64,000 nucleotides of DNA from Roseburia inulinivorans DSM 16841 (GTDB taxonomy: Bacteria > Bacillota > Clostridia > Lachnospirales > Lachnospiraceae): the NCBI RefSeq assembly GCF_000174195.1, contig NZ_ACFY01000031.1, positions 21,785 through 85,784 on the forward strand, given 5' to 3'. The translations under genes and the position numbers were made by a program. Each line of letters starts with the position of its first letter. The first letter of the stretch is position 1. Shown in pieces: positions 16,660 through 24,915 of the stretch. The notes below the pieces were generated by a model that did not search any database, was not told the DNA's origin, and saw nothing but the letters and a program-made list of their open reading frames with translations.

Positions 16660-17684
16660 GCGTTCGTATCCTCCGTAGTATCCTGTTCCGGTTCGTCCTC
16701 ATACGGCTCAAACTCGTATTCGTCCTCGCCGTAGTCATAATCGTCCAGATCGGCGCTGCCCTTGGTCTGCGGCTTGGCCTTTTTCTGCTTGAAAATGTAG
16801 AACGCGGCACCGCCGCCCAGCGCGACGATCAGCAGGACGACGAGGATGCCGCCCACGCCGCTCTTTTTCTCCGGTTCCTCGGCGGCGGGTTCTGTCGGCT
16901 CAGCGGGGACTTCGGGCTTTGCCTCCTTGCCCACGCACTCGGTCATGTTGACCGCGCAGACGGGGCAGGATGTATTGACCGCACCGGCCACGCATTTGGT
17001 GGTGCAGGAGCAGACGGCGGGCGTTTCTTCCTCGCCGGTCAGCGCCATCAGGTCGGCCTCATCTACCTGATTCAAGAAGTGGACGGTTTCTTCGCCCTCA
17101 TCGTCACGGTCAATAATCAGGTAAAATGTATTGCCGTTCTTGCTTTCCAGCGTAATGAACTGTTTTCCTGCCTTGGTGCTGGTGCCAATATCGTCGATCA
17201 GCGTCAGATTGCCGTCCGGTGTCAGCGCATCGCTGCCGCCCGTCATGCTGCCGACAAGGAACTGCCAGAGGTCGGTCAGCTCTTTTTCATCAAACGGAAG
17301 CGTAATGCCGCCGATGCTCACGGTGCTGTCGGCGGCGTCGGTGACGGTCAGATAGCTGCCGTACACATAGCCCACACGGGCGGGCAGCAGGATTTTTACC
17401 CAATCGCCGTCCCTGCCAATCACATCGACCACCGTGCCGTTGGGGAGCTGCGTAAACGCGGTGTTGTCCAGCCCCGCGCCGGTGCGGACATTCAGGCTGC
17501 CGCCGTTGGTCGTGACCGTGCCGATCTGTTTTGTTTCCTGCGTGTCTGCGGCGCTGCTTTCGGCGGCAGGCAGCGTATCATCGGGATAGTCGCCGCCGCT
17601 GGCAAAAGCGGAAATGGGGAAAATCCCGATGCACAGGAGCATCAGCAGCAGGCTGATAAAAATGCGCGGTGTGTTTTTAGTCAT
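16656..17684 (-). CDS. DUF4366 (CD1107 family) secreted, membrane-anchored ICE protein with SH3 domain
   Basis: This encodes 342 residues: a signal peptide (IFISLLLMLLCIGIFPISAFA), a bacterial SH3 domain (NVRTGAGLDNTAFTQLPNG... GYVYGSYL), a cysteine-containing region, a proline/glutamate spacer, one transmembrane helix (GGILVVLLIVALGGGAAFYI) and an acidic cytoplasmic tail. SH3b domains often bind peptidoglycan, so it may anchor or stabilise the transfer channel in the wall beside the NlpC/P60 protein. AAAAGGAGG precedes the ATG. It overlaps the DUF4315 gene by 8 nt. Confidence 0.85.
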   Translation of the reverse strand: MTKNTPRIFISLLLMLLCIGIFPISAFASGGDYPDDTLPAAESSAADTQETKQIGTVTTNGGSLNVRTGAGLDNTAFTQLPNGTVVDVIGRDGDWVKILLPARVGYVYGSYLTVTDAADSTVSIGGITLPFDEKELTDLWQFLVGSMTGGSDALTPDGNLTLIDDIGTSTKAGKQFITLESKNGNTFYLIIDRDDEGEETVHFLNQVDEADLMALTGEEETPAVCSCTTKCVAGAVNTSCPVCAVNMTECVGKEAKPEVPAEPTEPAAEEPEKKSGVGGILVVLLIVALGGGAAFYIFKQKKAKPQTKGSADLDDYDYGEDEYEFEPYEDEPEQDTTEDTNA

Positions 17685-17916
17685 GGTTCAACGCCTCCTT
17701 TTCCGAAGTGGCCGGTGCAGGCGCGGCCTGCATACGGCGGAACAACTCGGCAAACTGCTCCATCGTCATGCCGTTCTCACGCACCATGCCGATGATATCG
17801 GTGTCCTCCAGCTCACGAATCTGCTTTTCCAGCTCGCGGTTGCGGCCTTGCAGATCAGAGATTTTGCCTTTGTTCTTCTCCAGCTCTCCACGGAGCTTCA
17901 TAATTTTCGGGTTCAT
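17677..17916 (-). CDS. DUF4315 family coiled-coil protein
   Basis: This 79-residue coiled-coil protein begins MNPKIMKLRGELEKNKGKI, followed by RELEKQIRELEDTDIIGMVR, the DUF4315 signature. The ATG at 17916 is preferred over the GTG at 17925 because the GGAGA site is well spaced only for the ATG. Members always lie between the NlpC/P60 and DUF4366 proteins in CTn modules, as here. The function is unknown; it could be a structural or assembly factor. Confidence 0.85.
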   Translation of the reverse strand: MNPKIMKLRGELEKNKGKISDLQGRNRELEKQIRELEDTDIIGMVRENGMTMEQFAELFRRMQAAPAPATSEKEALNHD

Positions 17917-17931
17917 ATCGTTCACTCTCCT

Positions 17932-19641
17932 TTACGGCAAGCGCCCATAACGGTAGAAATGGGACTGCCAATAGCTTGAATTTAAGTTTGCATAAGAGAT
18001 CGGATCTCCGCAGTGGATCATCATATTGTTGCCAACATAGATACCCACATGGCTGACACCGGGGGTATCATACGTTCCGGTGAAAAACACCAGATCGCCC
18101 GGCTTGACGTTAGCAGAGGATACAGGCGTACAGATATTGCAAAGTCCCTGCGCGCCCAGTCTGCCCACATCCCAACCGGAATGATTGATGACCCAACTGA
18201 CGAAGCCCGAACAGTCAAACGAGGTGGAGGGACTGCTGCCGCCCCAAACGTAGGGGTAGCCGAGATACTTTTCCGCTTCCTTGATGATGGCGGCAAATAC
18301 CTCATCGTCCAGCGCCTCCGGGGGAATGTCGTAGTCGGTATAGCTGCCCTCCACATACTTGCCGATGTAGCCTGAACCGGGGAACAGGTCGGGACGGTTG
18401 CCGAGGGTGGCCATATAGGTGGCGTACATTCCGAGCTGTTCTTCGCTCATAATGTAAACGGGAACATGGGAGAGATTGAAGTTTTCCAGCGTGACCGTGC
18501 AGATGTAGTAGTCATACGGCACCTGATAGGTGTCCGTGTGGGTGTTGCCGTCCGCGTCCGTCCATGTGTCGGTTTCCGTGCGGTAGCGGGTTTCCGCCAC
18601 CACATCCTCGGTCAAGATGTACTGGCGGTCAAAGAGCATTTGAAGCGTACCCTGCACCTCATCCAGCGTCCATTCCCCTTGATGCAGCGCCGTAATCATG
18701 GAAATGAGTACATAGGGGTCATGCTCGATGGTGTCCAGATCAAAGTGGTACTCATCGTAGTCATGGGTGCTTTCGTAGGTGTCGAGGTAGCGCTGAAGCT
18801 CTGCTTCCATTTCGCAATACTGCGCCTCCGCACCCAGCATATCGGCGTCCTGCGACGGATAGGTACTGGCCGCGATCCCGGAGCCGACGCCATCCATTAT
18901 CACCGAGCAGGAGGACAGGCCGTTGAGCAGAAATGCCAGCATCAGCAGAATCGCGGCGGCAATGGCAAAGCCGCGCCGGTGTTCCCACACATATTTGCCC
19001 GCTTTCTCAGCCTTTTCAGCGGCTTTTTTCGCGGCCTTGGCGGTATTCTCTGCCGACTTTGCCGTAGTCTGCGCCGCCTGATTGTGCTTGGCAGCGGCAT
19101 ACTGCTTCTTAATTGCCTGCTTCTGCTGCCATTTGGAAACGGGATTGCTGGTGGGGTTGTCGATCTCCGCTTTCTTCTGGAGCGCGTCAAGATTGGCTCG
19201 TTCCAGCTTTTTCTCTGCACGGATGGCAGCACGATAAGGCTTGAGCTGATGGGCGCGGTGGGCAGACTGCACCAGCCGCCCGCCGCTCTCCACGGCTTGC
19301 TCTGCCTTGTGCGCGGCCTCTACGCCTACATTGTCATCCTCGCTCTGCCGCACCTCCCGGTGAACCTGAGAGAGAATGAGGTTGGCGGGGGCATCCCGCA
19401 CGGCATGGGTCAGCTTTGAGGGCGGCTTTTTCTTATCCACTTCCTCAAACCGGAGCTGCGTTTTGACCTTGCCGGTGGCAGGATCAAAGCCGCGTTCCTT
19501 TTTGACCACGGTTTTCTTGGGGATTTTCGCCTGCGCCTTATCCGCCTTGGCCTCCGCTTTTTTCACCCGTTTGATGGGCTTTTCCAGCTTCGGCTCGGCA
19601 AGATCGGCGTCGGAAAACTGCAAACGCGGTTCTCTTTTCAT
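17932..19641 (-). CDS. NlpC/P60 cell-wall hydrolase of the transfer module (CD1108 family)
   Basis: This encodes 569 residues. A long Lys/Ala-rich cytoplasmic N-terminus (about 1-225) is followed by a transmembrane helix (FAIAAAILLMLAFLLNGLSS) and a C-terminal NlpC/P60 peptidase. The peptidase carries the nucleophile cysteine in SFDCSGFVSWV (about residue 477), histidine in GVSHVGIYVGN and a final polar residue in MIHCGDP. Such enzymes cut peptide bonds in peptidoglycan to let the conjugation channel through the wall. It starts within an ATGA overlap with the VirB4 stop. It is a core gene of this ICE family. Confidence 0.92.
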   Translation of the reverse strand: MKREPRLQFSDADLAEPKLEKPIKRVKKAEAKADKAQAKIPKKTVVKKERGFDPATGKVKTQLRFEEVDKKKPPSKLTHAVRDAPANLILSQVHREVRQSEDDNVGVEAAHKAEQAVESGGRLVQSAHRAHQLKPYRAAIRAEKKLERANLDALQKKAEIDNPTSNPVSKWQQKQAIKKQYAAAKHNQAAQTTAKSAENTAKAAKKAAEKAEKAGKYVWEHRRGFAIAAAILLMLAFLLNGLSSCSVIMDGVGSGIAASTYPSQDADMLGAEAQYCEMEAELQRYLDTYESTHDYDEYHFDLDTIEHDPYVLISMITALHQGEWTLDEVQGTLQMLFDRQYILTEDVVAETRYRTETDTWTDADGNTHTDTYQVPYDYYICTVTLENFNLSHVPVYIMSEEQLGMYATYMATLGNRPDLFPGSGYIGKYVEGSYTDYDIPPEALDDEVFAAIIKEAEKYLGYPYVWGGSSPSTSFDCSGFVSWVINHSGWDVGRLGAQGLCNICTPVSSANVKPGDLVFFTGTYDTPGVSHVGIYVGNNMMIHCGDPISYANLNSSYWQSHFYRYGRLP

Positions 19642-22043
19642 GCTGACGCCACCTCTTGCGGTTTGGTGGTCATGACGCGGTACAGCTCGGTGTCCTTCGG
19701 GAAGTGGTCAATGAAGGGCAGGATCGTGTTGCCGTAGAACAGCAGCCCCTCGCCCTCGCCGGAGTGGGTCACATAAGAAAGCTGATGCGGCGAAATGTTG
19801 AGCTGCTTTGCGAGAATCTGCCGGTCGCCAGCGGCCTGATTGAGCATATAGATGAAATCGCTGTTCTCAAAAATGTTCTCAACCTCGCGGCTGGATAACA
19901 GGTCTTTGACATTTTGCGTGATCCCGGTGGGGATGCCGCCCCATTTGCGATAGCGTTTCCAGATTTCGACACTGTACGAAGCCGTCTGTTCCTCCTTCAA
20001 GAGAAGATGGAACTCGTCAAGATAGTAGCGGGTCGTTTTATGGGCGGCGCGGTTGATGGTCACACGGTTCCAGACCTGATCCTGCACCACCAACATCCCG
20101 ATTTTCTTGAGCTGCTTGCCCAGCTCCTTGATGTCGTAGCAGACGATGCGGCTGTTCACATCCACGTTCGTGTGATGGTTGAACACATTCAGAGAGCCGG
20201 TGACGTAGATTTCCAAAGCAGTGGCGATGTACTGCGCTTCCTTTTCATCCTGCGCACGGAGGGCGTTATACAAGTCCTCCAGCAGCGGCATATTCTCCGG
20301 CTTCGGGTCATTGAGGTAGTCCCGGTAGACGATGCGCACGCAGCGGTCGATGATGGTCTTTTCCACAGGGGCAAGCCCATCCTTGCCGCCGACGATCAGC
20401 TCGCACAGCGACAGAATGAAGTCGGATTTCAGGCTCAGCGGGTTATCATCGTCGCTGTAATCCAGATTCAAGTCCATCGGATTGATATAGCAGGGCGAAC
20501 CGTCGTAGCCCTTGCCGGTGGGCGACAGCTTAATGACCTGACCGTGCAAACGCTCCACCAGCGGTGTATATTCGCCCTCCGGGTCACAGATGATGATGTC
20601 ATCCTTGGGGCAGATGAGAAACGCATTGGTGATCTCACGTTTTGCCGAAAACGACTTGCCGCTGCCGGGAGTGCCTAAAATCAGGCCGTTGGGATTTTTC
20701 AGCAGCTTCCGGTCTACCATGATAAGGTTGTTGGACAGGGCGTTGATGCCGTAATACAGCGCCTCCGAACCGTTCTGGAACAGCTCCTGCGTGGTAAAGG
20801 GGACGAAGACTGCCACGCTGGAAGTGGTCAAGCCCCGCTGAATCTCGATCTGATTCAGCCCCAGCGGGAGACTGCTCATCAGTCCTTCCTCCTGCTGAAA
20901 GTCCAGCCGGGTCAGCGCACAGTTATACTTTTGCGCGATGCTGGAGGTCTGGAAGATGTTGTTGTCGAGCTGCCGGGGTGTGTCCGCCGTGTTGAGAATG
21001 AGGAAGGTCAGCAGGAACATTCGCTCATTGCGGGACTGCAAATCCTGCAACAGCTTTTTGGCCTCCGCGCCGTAGGTGGCGAGGTCGGACGGGATAATGT
21101 CCATATCGTACCCGGCGCGGACAGCTTTTTTCTGTTCCTCAATTTTGGATTTGTCCAGATCGGTGATCTTGCGCTTGACGGTCTTGATGGCGTTGACCTG
21201 ATCCACAGACTGCACATGGAGATTGACGAGGACGCTGCTCTCCATATCCAGAAAGTCCGCCAGCATCCGGTCATTCAGCTCTGGTGCCAAAATCTGCACG
21301 AAGCTGACCGCACCCAGCTTTTTGCCCATACGAAACTGCCTGCCGGTCTTGAACTCAAAGGAGCTGGGCGCGATAAAGTCCTTAGTGGACAGCCCGGAGG
21401 GAGCCAGCCAGTCCCACGAAAAGCGGAACGGCTCCTGCTCGTCCATCCGCAGAATGTCGTGCATGACGTGCAGGCGCTCAAAGCCGTTCAGCGGCGCAGC
21501 CACAACGCCCAGCCGCTTGAAGTTGTTCAGAAGATCGGTTTCAATGCGCTCCAAACGGGGCTTGGCAGCGCGGAGGTTGTCGGCCTCAACGCCGAACGTG
21601 AGATATTTGGTCTTAATGAGGCCGTTGTTGCCGCGGGCAAGCTGATTTTGCAGCATACCGGCGTACTCGGCGCGGATGCCGTCAAACTCGTCCCCGCAGG
21701 GCGGAATGGAAATGCTCCGTGCAAAGGTTTCCTGCGAAGCCGAGAGGTTCACAAAGGAAAGCTGGAATTGCACGGAGCTGTCAAAGTAGTTCAGGAAATC
21801 GCACCACGCCTCAAAGATGGCGGTCTTGTCCTCATTCTGCGAGAGCTGGTAGTTGATGTCCTGATACTGGATCGTTTTGGTGTAGCGCGTGTCGGTCACA
21901 CGGCAGATGCCGTCCGGCCACATACGCTGATACGGGATGCTGTCCTGCGCCGATTTTTCTTTCTTATCCGTTCGGTTCGCTCTTGCGATGGCGGCTTCGA
22001 TCTGTTTTCGTTCGGCGCGGGTCAGCTTTTTCTTTTCGGACAA
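19638..22043 (-). CDS. VirB4-like conjugal transfer ATPase (CD1110 family)
   Basis: This is an 801-residue cytoplasmic ATPase. Walker A is GLILGTPGSGKSFSAKREI (about residue 457). Walker B and later motifs occur in DIIICDPEGEY and YYLDEFHLLL, and the conserved QN motif in GITQNVKDLL. It powers substrate transfer and pilus/channel assembly in the type IV secretion apparatus. The start is a TTG at 22043 with GGGAGG nine nt upstream, inside the end of prgI (80-nt overlap), which makes its translation coupled to PrgI. Confidence 0.95.
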   Translation of the reverse strand: MSEKKKLTRAERKQIEAAIARANRTDKKEKSAQDSIPYQRMWPDGICRVTDTRYTKTIQYQDINYQLSQNEDKTAIFEAWCDFLNYFDSSVQFQLSFVNLSASQETFARSISIPPCGDEFDGIRAEYAGMLQNQLARGNNGLIKTKYLTFGVEADNLRAAKPRLERIETDLLNNFKRLGVVAAPLNGFERLHVMHDILRMDEQEPFRFSWDWLAPSGLSTKDFIAPSSFEFKTGRQFRMGKKLGAVSFVQILAPELNDRMLADFLDMESSVLVNLHVQSVDQVNAIKTVKRKITDLDKSKIEEQKKAVRAGYDMDIIPSDLATYGAEAKKLLQDLQSRNERMFLLTFLILNTADTPRQLDNNIFQTSSIAQKYNCALTRLDFQQEEGLMSSLPLGLNQIEIQRGLTTSSVAVFVPFTTQELFQNGSEALYYGINALSNNLIMVDRKLLKNPNGLILGTPGSGKSFSAKREITNAFLICPKDDIIICDPEGEYTPLVERLHGQVIKLSPTGKGYDGSPCYINPMDLNLDYSDDDNPLSLKSDFILSLCELIVGGKDGLAPVEKTIIDRCVRIVYRDYLNDPKPENMPLLEDLYNALRAQDEKEAQYIATALEIYVTGSLNVFNHHTNVDVNSRIVCYDIKELGKQLKKIGMLVVQDQVWNRVTINRAAHKTTRYYLDEFHLLLKEEQTASYSVEIWKRYRKWGGIPTGITQNVKDLLSSREVENIFENSDFIYMLNQAAGDRQILAKQLNISPHQLSYVTHSGEGEGLLFYGNTILPFIDHFPKDTELYRVMTTKPQEVASA

Positions 22044-22395
22044 TTTGATACACCTCCCGGTCTAACTGGTTTTGCCGCTCCAGAACGGCATAAAAATTGT
22101 TGGTCTTATACGGGCGCTGCTTTGGCCTCTGGAAGCACACGCGGTAGATGTTGCGGATGACGACCTCCAACGGCTGACCGTTCTTTTCATACATGGCGAA
22201 CAGCATGGCCGGGATCATCACCACCATCATCACCATGGCGGCGGGGCTGGTGCCGATGCTGCCCTTGAGCAAGAAGAAAAGCGGTACGCCGATGAGCGCG
22301 CCGCTTCCGAAGCAGATGAGCTGTCGTTTCGTGAGGTTGAATAATACCTTGGTCTTAACTTTGGTTAAGTCCTTTGGGACGTTGACATAGGCCAT
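21964..22395 (-). CDS. PrgI family membrane protein (VirB3-like)
   Basis: These 143 residues begin MAYVNVPKDLTKVKTKVLFN, the PrgI family start. Two adjacent transmembrane helices (LICFGSGALIGVPLFFLL and AAMVMMVVMIPAMLFAMY) precede a basic tail. PrgI proteins are the Gram-positive counterpart of VirB3 and contact the VirB4 ATPase, whose gene overlaps this one. AGGGGG lies upstream of the ATG. The tail is rich in Arg/Lys. Confidence 0.9.
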   Translation of the reverse strand: MAYVNVPKDLTKVKTKVLFNLTKRQLICFGSGALIGVPLFFLLKGSIGTSPAAMVMMVVMIPAMLFAMYEKNGQPLEVVIRNIYRVCFQRPKQRPYKTNNFYAVLERQNQLDREVYQIVRKEKADPRRTKTDRSRHRKSEPNG

Positions 22396-22407
22396 AGAAA
22401 TCCCCCT

Positions 22408-22848
22408 TTACAAGAGCTTTTCATATCGAAGTTTCATCTGCGCCGGGTACAAAGCGGAGGCGGGCTTGCGGCTGCCTGTCCAGCATTTGCCGCCTGCCAT
22501 GCCTGCACAGCTCCAGCCAGCGGCGCGGAGGCTGCTGCCATTCTCGCTATCCAGCGTATAGGTGATGATCTTGCGGTATCCCATTGCCTTTGCCGCCCGC
22601 GCAGATGCGGCATAGAGAATACTGCAAGCGTTTCTCTCGCCGGTGGTACAAAGACGATTGACTTCCAATGTCCAGCCATCATCCAGATACCGGCTCACAG
22701 GACGGCCTACGATTGCAACACCGACAAGCTCTCCATCCTTGGCACAGCCGATGGAAAACTTATGTCCAGCAGTTGCCTTATGGTGCCGGTGATGCGCATT
22801 GACAAATGCGTTCGCTGTTGCAAGCGCGACGGGCGTGAGTGTCAGCAT
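22408..22848 (-). CDS. XF1762 family GNAT-like acetyltransferase
   Basis: These 146 residues begin MLTLTPVALATANAFVNAHHRHH and contain GVAIVGRPVSRYLDDG and LEVNRLCTTGERNACSILY, characteristic of XF1762-type phage and element proteins, which resemble GCN5 N-acetyltransferases. The upstream in-frame extension to 23010 overlaps VirB6 and looks like a shadow; the ATG at 22848 has a GGGGTGAT site. It sits between VirB6 and PrgI, an unusual cargo position inside the channel genes. Substrate is unknown; related phage enzymes are suspected of modifying host or DNA-associated proteins. Confidence 0.8.
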   Translation of the reverse strand: MLTLTPVALATANAFVNAHHRHHKATAGHKFSIGCAKDGELVGVAIVGRPVSRYLDDGWTLEVNRLCTTGERNACSILYAASARAAKAMGYRKIITYTLDSENGSSLRAAGWSCAGMAGGKCWTGSRKPASALYPAQMKLRYEKLL

Positions 22849-22861
22849 GGTATCACCCCCG

Positions 22862-23731
22862 TTAATGTGCATTGAACACGGACTTGGCAAGGCTGCTCGT
22901 TTTGAACAGGCAGAAGCACAGCAGCACCGTGTAGCCCATGCAAGTCCAGATGGCGTAGATGATGTCATCCACAAGCGCGATGTTCTGCACCAAAACCGCG
23001 TAAATGGCAACGCAGACGATAATCAAAAACGCTTGGAAGCCCAGTGCCAGCATGGAGCGGATGTAATTCTGCCCCATGCCGCCCCACTCCTTGCCCATCA
23101 TGGTCGCCATTGGGATGGGGGCAACAGAGGTGACGAGATATATTTCAATCATTCTTCCGAATGTGATAATGAAAATGCAGATGGTCAGCGCCCACATGGT
23201 AATGCCCACGAACAGCGATTGGAACCACAGGCCGAAGAGCGGCCCCAGCTCCATTTCCATCAGCCGATCCTCAATGCCCACCATGACGCTTGAAATGTTG
23301 ATGCTGGTGTCGCCGATAATCAGCCCGGAGGCGCTGGCAACGACGCTTTGGGCGGCATCGAACACGCCCATCACAATCGTCCATGTGTTTGTTACAATCA
23401 GGACAGCGGCAGCGGACTTGAACGCCCACTTGAAGAATATCCATGTGTCCATGTCGTTGAGGTTATTTTTGTCGGTAATGAGCTGGATCAGTTCCAGCGT
23501 CATCACAAAGGCGAGAATTGCGCCTGCGATGGGGACGATCACGGTTTCCGACAGGTTTTGTATCATGCTGAAAATGCTGCCGTTCCATGCCTGCGGCGAT
23601 AAGCCCACCTGACCGGAGATCTCGGCAACCTTTTGATTGGTCGCATCGAACATCCCGGACAGATTGCTCACGATACCGCCGATGAGCATTTCTTTCAGCC
23701 ATTCCGTGATCTTATCCCATAAGAAATCCAT
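22862..23731 (-). CDS. VirB6/TrbL-like conjugal transfer membrane protein (CD1112 family)
   Basis: This 289-residue polytopic membrane protein begins MDFLWDKITEWLKEMLIGGI. About six hydrophobic segments are visible, for example VIVPIAGAILAFVMTLELI, LFVGITMWALTICIFIITF and QAFLIIVCVAIYAVLV. The conserved loop WGGMGQNYIRSMLALG is typical of the family. It forms part of the inner-membrane translocation channel. Its ribosome site lies in a small hairpin (23740-23754), so translation may be structurally controlled. Confidence 0.9.
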   Translation of the reverse strand: MDFLWDKITEWLKEMLIGGIVSNLSGMFDATNQKVAEISGQVGLSPQAWNGSIFSMIQNLSETVIVPIAGAILAFVMTLELIQLITDKNNLNDMDTWIFFKWAFKSAAAVLIVTNTWTIVMGVFDAAQSVVASASGLIIGDTSINISSVMVGIEDRLMEMELGPLFGLWFQSLFVGITMWALTICIFIITFGRMIEIYLVTSVAPIPMATMMGKEWGGMGQNYIRSMLALGFQAFLIIVCVAIYAVLVQNIALVDDIIYAIWTCMGYTVLLCFCLFKTSSLAKSVFNAH

Positions 23732-23739
23732 AGGGTTGC

Positions 23740-23754
23740 CCTCCTTTCGGGAGG
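23740..23754 (-). promoter_or_regulatory. Hairpin containing the VirB6 Shine-Dalgarno sequence
   Basis: On the minus strand CCTCC-CGAAA-GGAGG forms a 5-bp stem whose 3' arm is the VirB6 ribosome site, 9 nt before the ATG. A neighbouring stem (GCCGC...GCGGC) lies just upstream at about 23757-23773. This may limit VirB6 translation or end the Maff2 message. Confidence 0.45.
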
Positions 23755-23810
23755 ATGCCGCCCGAAAGCGGCACCCTCCGTGGATTTACGGGAAGCAAAC
23801 GAGCTGCCGA

Positions 23811-24822
23811 TTAGCCGAACAGACCGGACAGCAGCGGCACGAGGGTAATGCCAATCAAAGCCACCCCGCCACCGGCCATCAGCTGCTTCATGCCCTGAGA
23901 TTTAGCACCAGATAGCCATAGGTAAGCATTTGATATGATCTCCAGCTTTTCCCCGGCTCCACACCGTGCGTGCAGCTTTCACCGCACACGGCGTTCCATC
24001 GAATTTGGTCATACAGGGCTTGCGACACTTTGTGTGTGCTTCTTTTGCCAAATTCGACTTGTGGCCTTTCCTCCACCGTTTACTTTTTCACGGCTTCATA
24101 GGTACTACGCCACTACTTTCACTGAAACAAAGAATGGTTATTGCCTTCTCACGAAGGTATTCCCATCCACCATCTCGCAGCCTTGCAACAGGCTAAATGT
24201 TTTCAGCTTCCTGCGTTCCGATATTTCTATCATGGGCCGCATTTAGGTTCTTCCTCTAAGCCTGTATTCAATTCTTTACGAATCGTGCCGCCTGTAACGG
24301 CACATGGACTTTCATAACAACCATTTTTACTTGTCCACGAATACCTCCGTATAAGGAGTACCACCGTTTCGATGGTATCAACGTTTAGACTTGTACATTC
24401 AGAAGTTCGTCAGTATTTCCATACATACTAACCATGTGCGGCTGACACCCGGCATATAGGATGCGCTATCCACCTCTGGACAGCTTTCGATTTCAGCCTT
24501 GCAGCCAAAACTACGGCATCTCTCTGCCGACTTCACCGAGCTTCTGACAATCGGCGGTTGCGCACCTATGCCAGTCGGAGTATTAGTGTGGACGCTTCGG
24601 GGCGTTACCCCCTCATTTCATCCATCGAAATATCAGTTCTCCAAGGTTTTGGACTTCATTCGTCCTTCGACCTGTGCCTGACCTTTTCAGTCAGGAACGC
24701 ATCGCACGGTTGTCGTTGCCGTAGCCCTCCAGCAGATTGATCGCACCCCAAATGCCGAGGCCAGCGCCCAGCGCCACAACGAGGGTCTGAAGAACACCAA
24801 CAGCAGAATTAAAGAAAGCCAT
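23811..24822 (-). CDS. Maff2 family membrane protein, split by a group II intron
   Basis: Exon 1 (24822-24708) encodes MAFFNSAVGVLQTLVVAL and on to GYGNDN. Exon 2 (23911-23811) encodes PGAKSQGMKQLMAGGG through to LLSGLFG and a TAA. Joined, they give exactly 72 codons: the normal 71-residue Maff2 protein with two membrane segments, found between VirB6 and VirD4 in this ICE family. GGAGG precedes the ATG. The 796-nt insert between the exons has group II intron ends, so the gene is intact only if the intron splices. Unspliced RNA would end soon after the junction. Confidence 0.85.
23912..24707 (-). mobile_element. ORF-less group II intron within Maff2
   Basis: On the minus strand the insert starts with GTGCGATGCG, a group II 5' splice consensus. 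It contains a domain V-like helix near 23961-23995 with a GAAA loop and CGC triad, and ends after a domain VI-like segment at GGCTAT. The last exon-1 bases (ACAACC) are complementary to GGTTGT near 24317-24322, a good IBS1/EBS1 pair. At 796 nt there is no room for, and no trace of, a reverse transcriptase/maturase frame, so splicing would need a maturase supplied elsewhere. Confidence 0.85.
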
Positions 24823-24915
24823 AAATAGTACCTCCGAAAAATATGTTTTAGATTTTGGAGGGTACATTTCTTCCACGAAGTTTCATCGAGTCGTTGTCAA
24901 ATTAGACTGCCGCTG

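Noticed and set aside
18466..19419. 317-codon plus-strand frame opposite the NlpC/P60 gene
   Set aside because: Antisense shadow with no start signal; the family and membrane topology of the minus-strand gene are clear.
23888..24076. 62-codon frame inside the intron as a maturase remnant
   Set aside because: It overlaps domains V-VI and shows no reverse transcriptase or X-domain motif.
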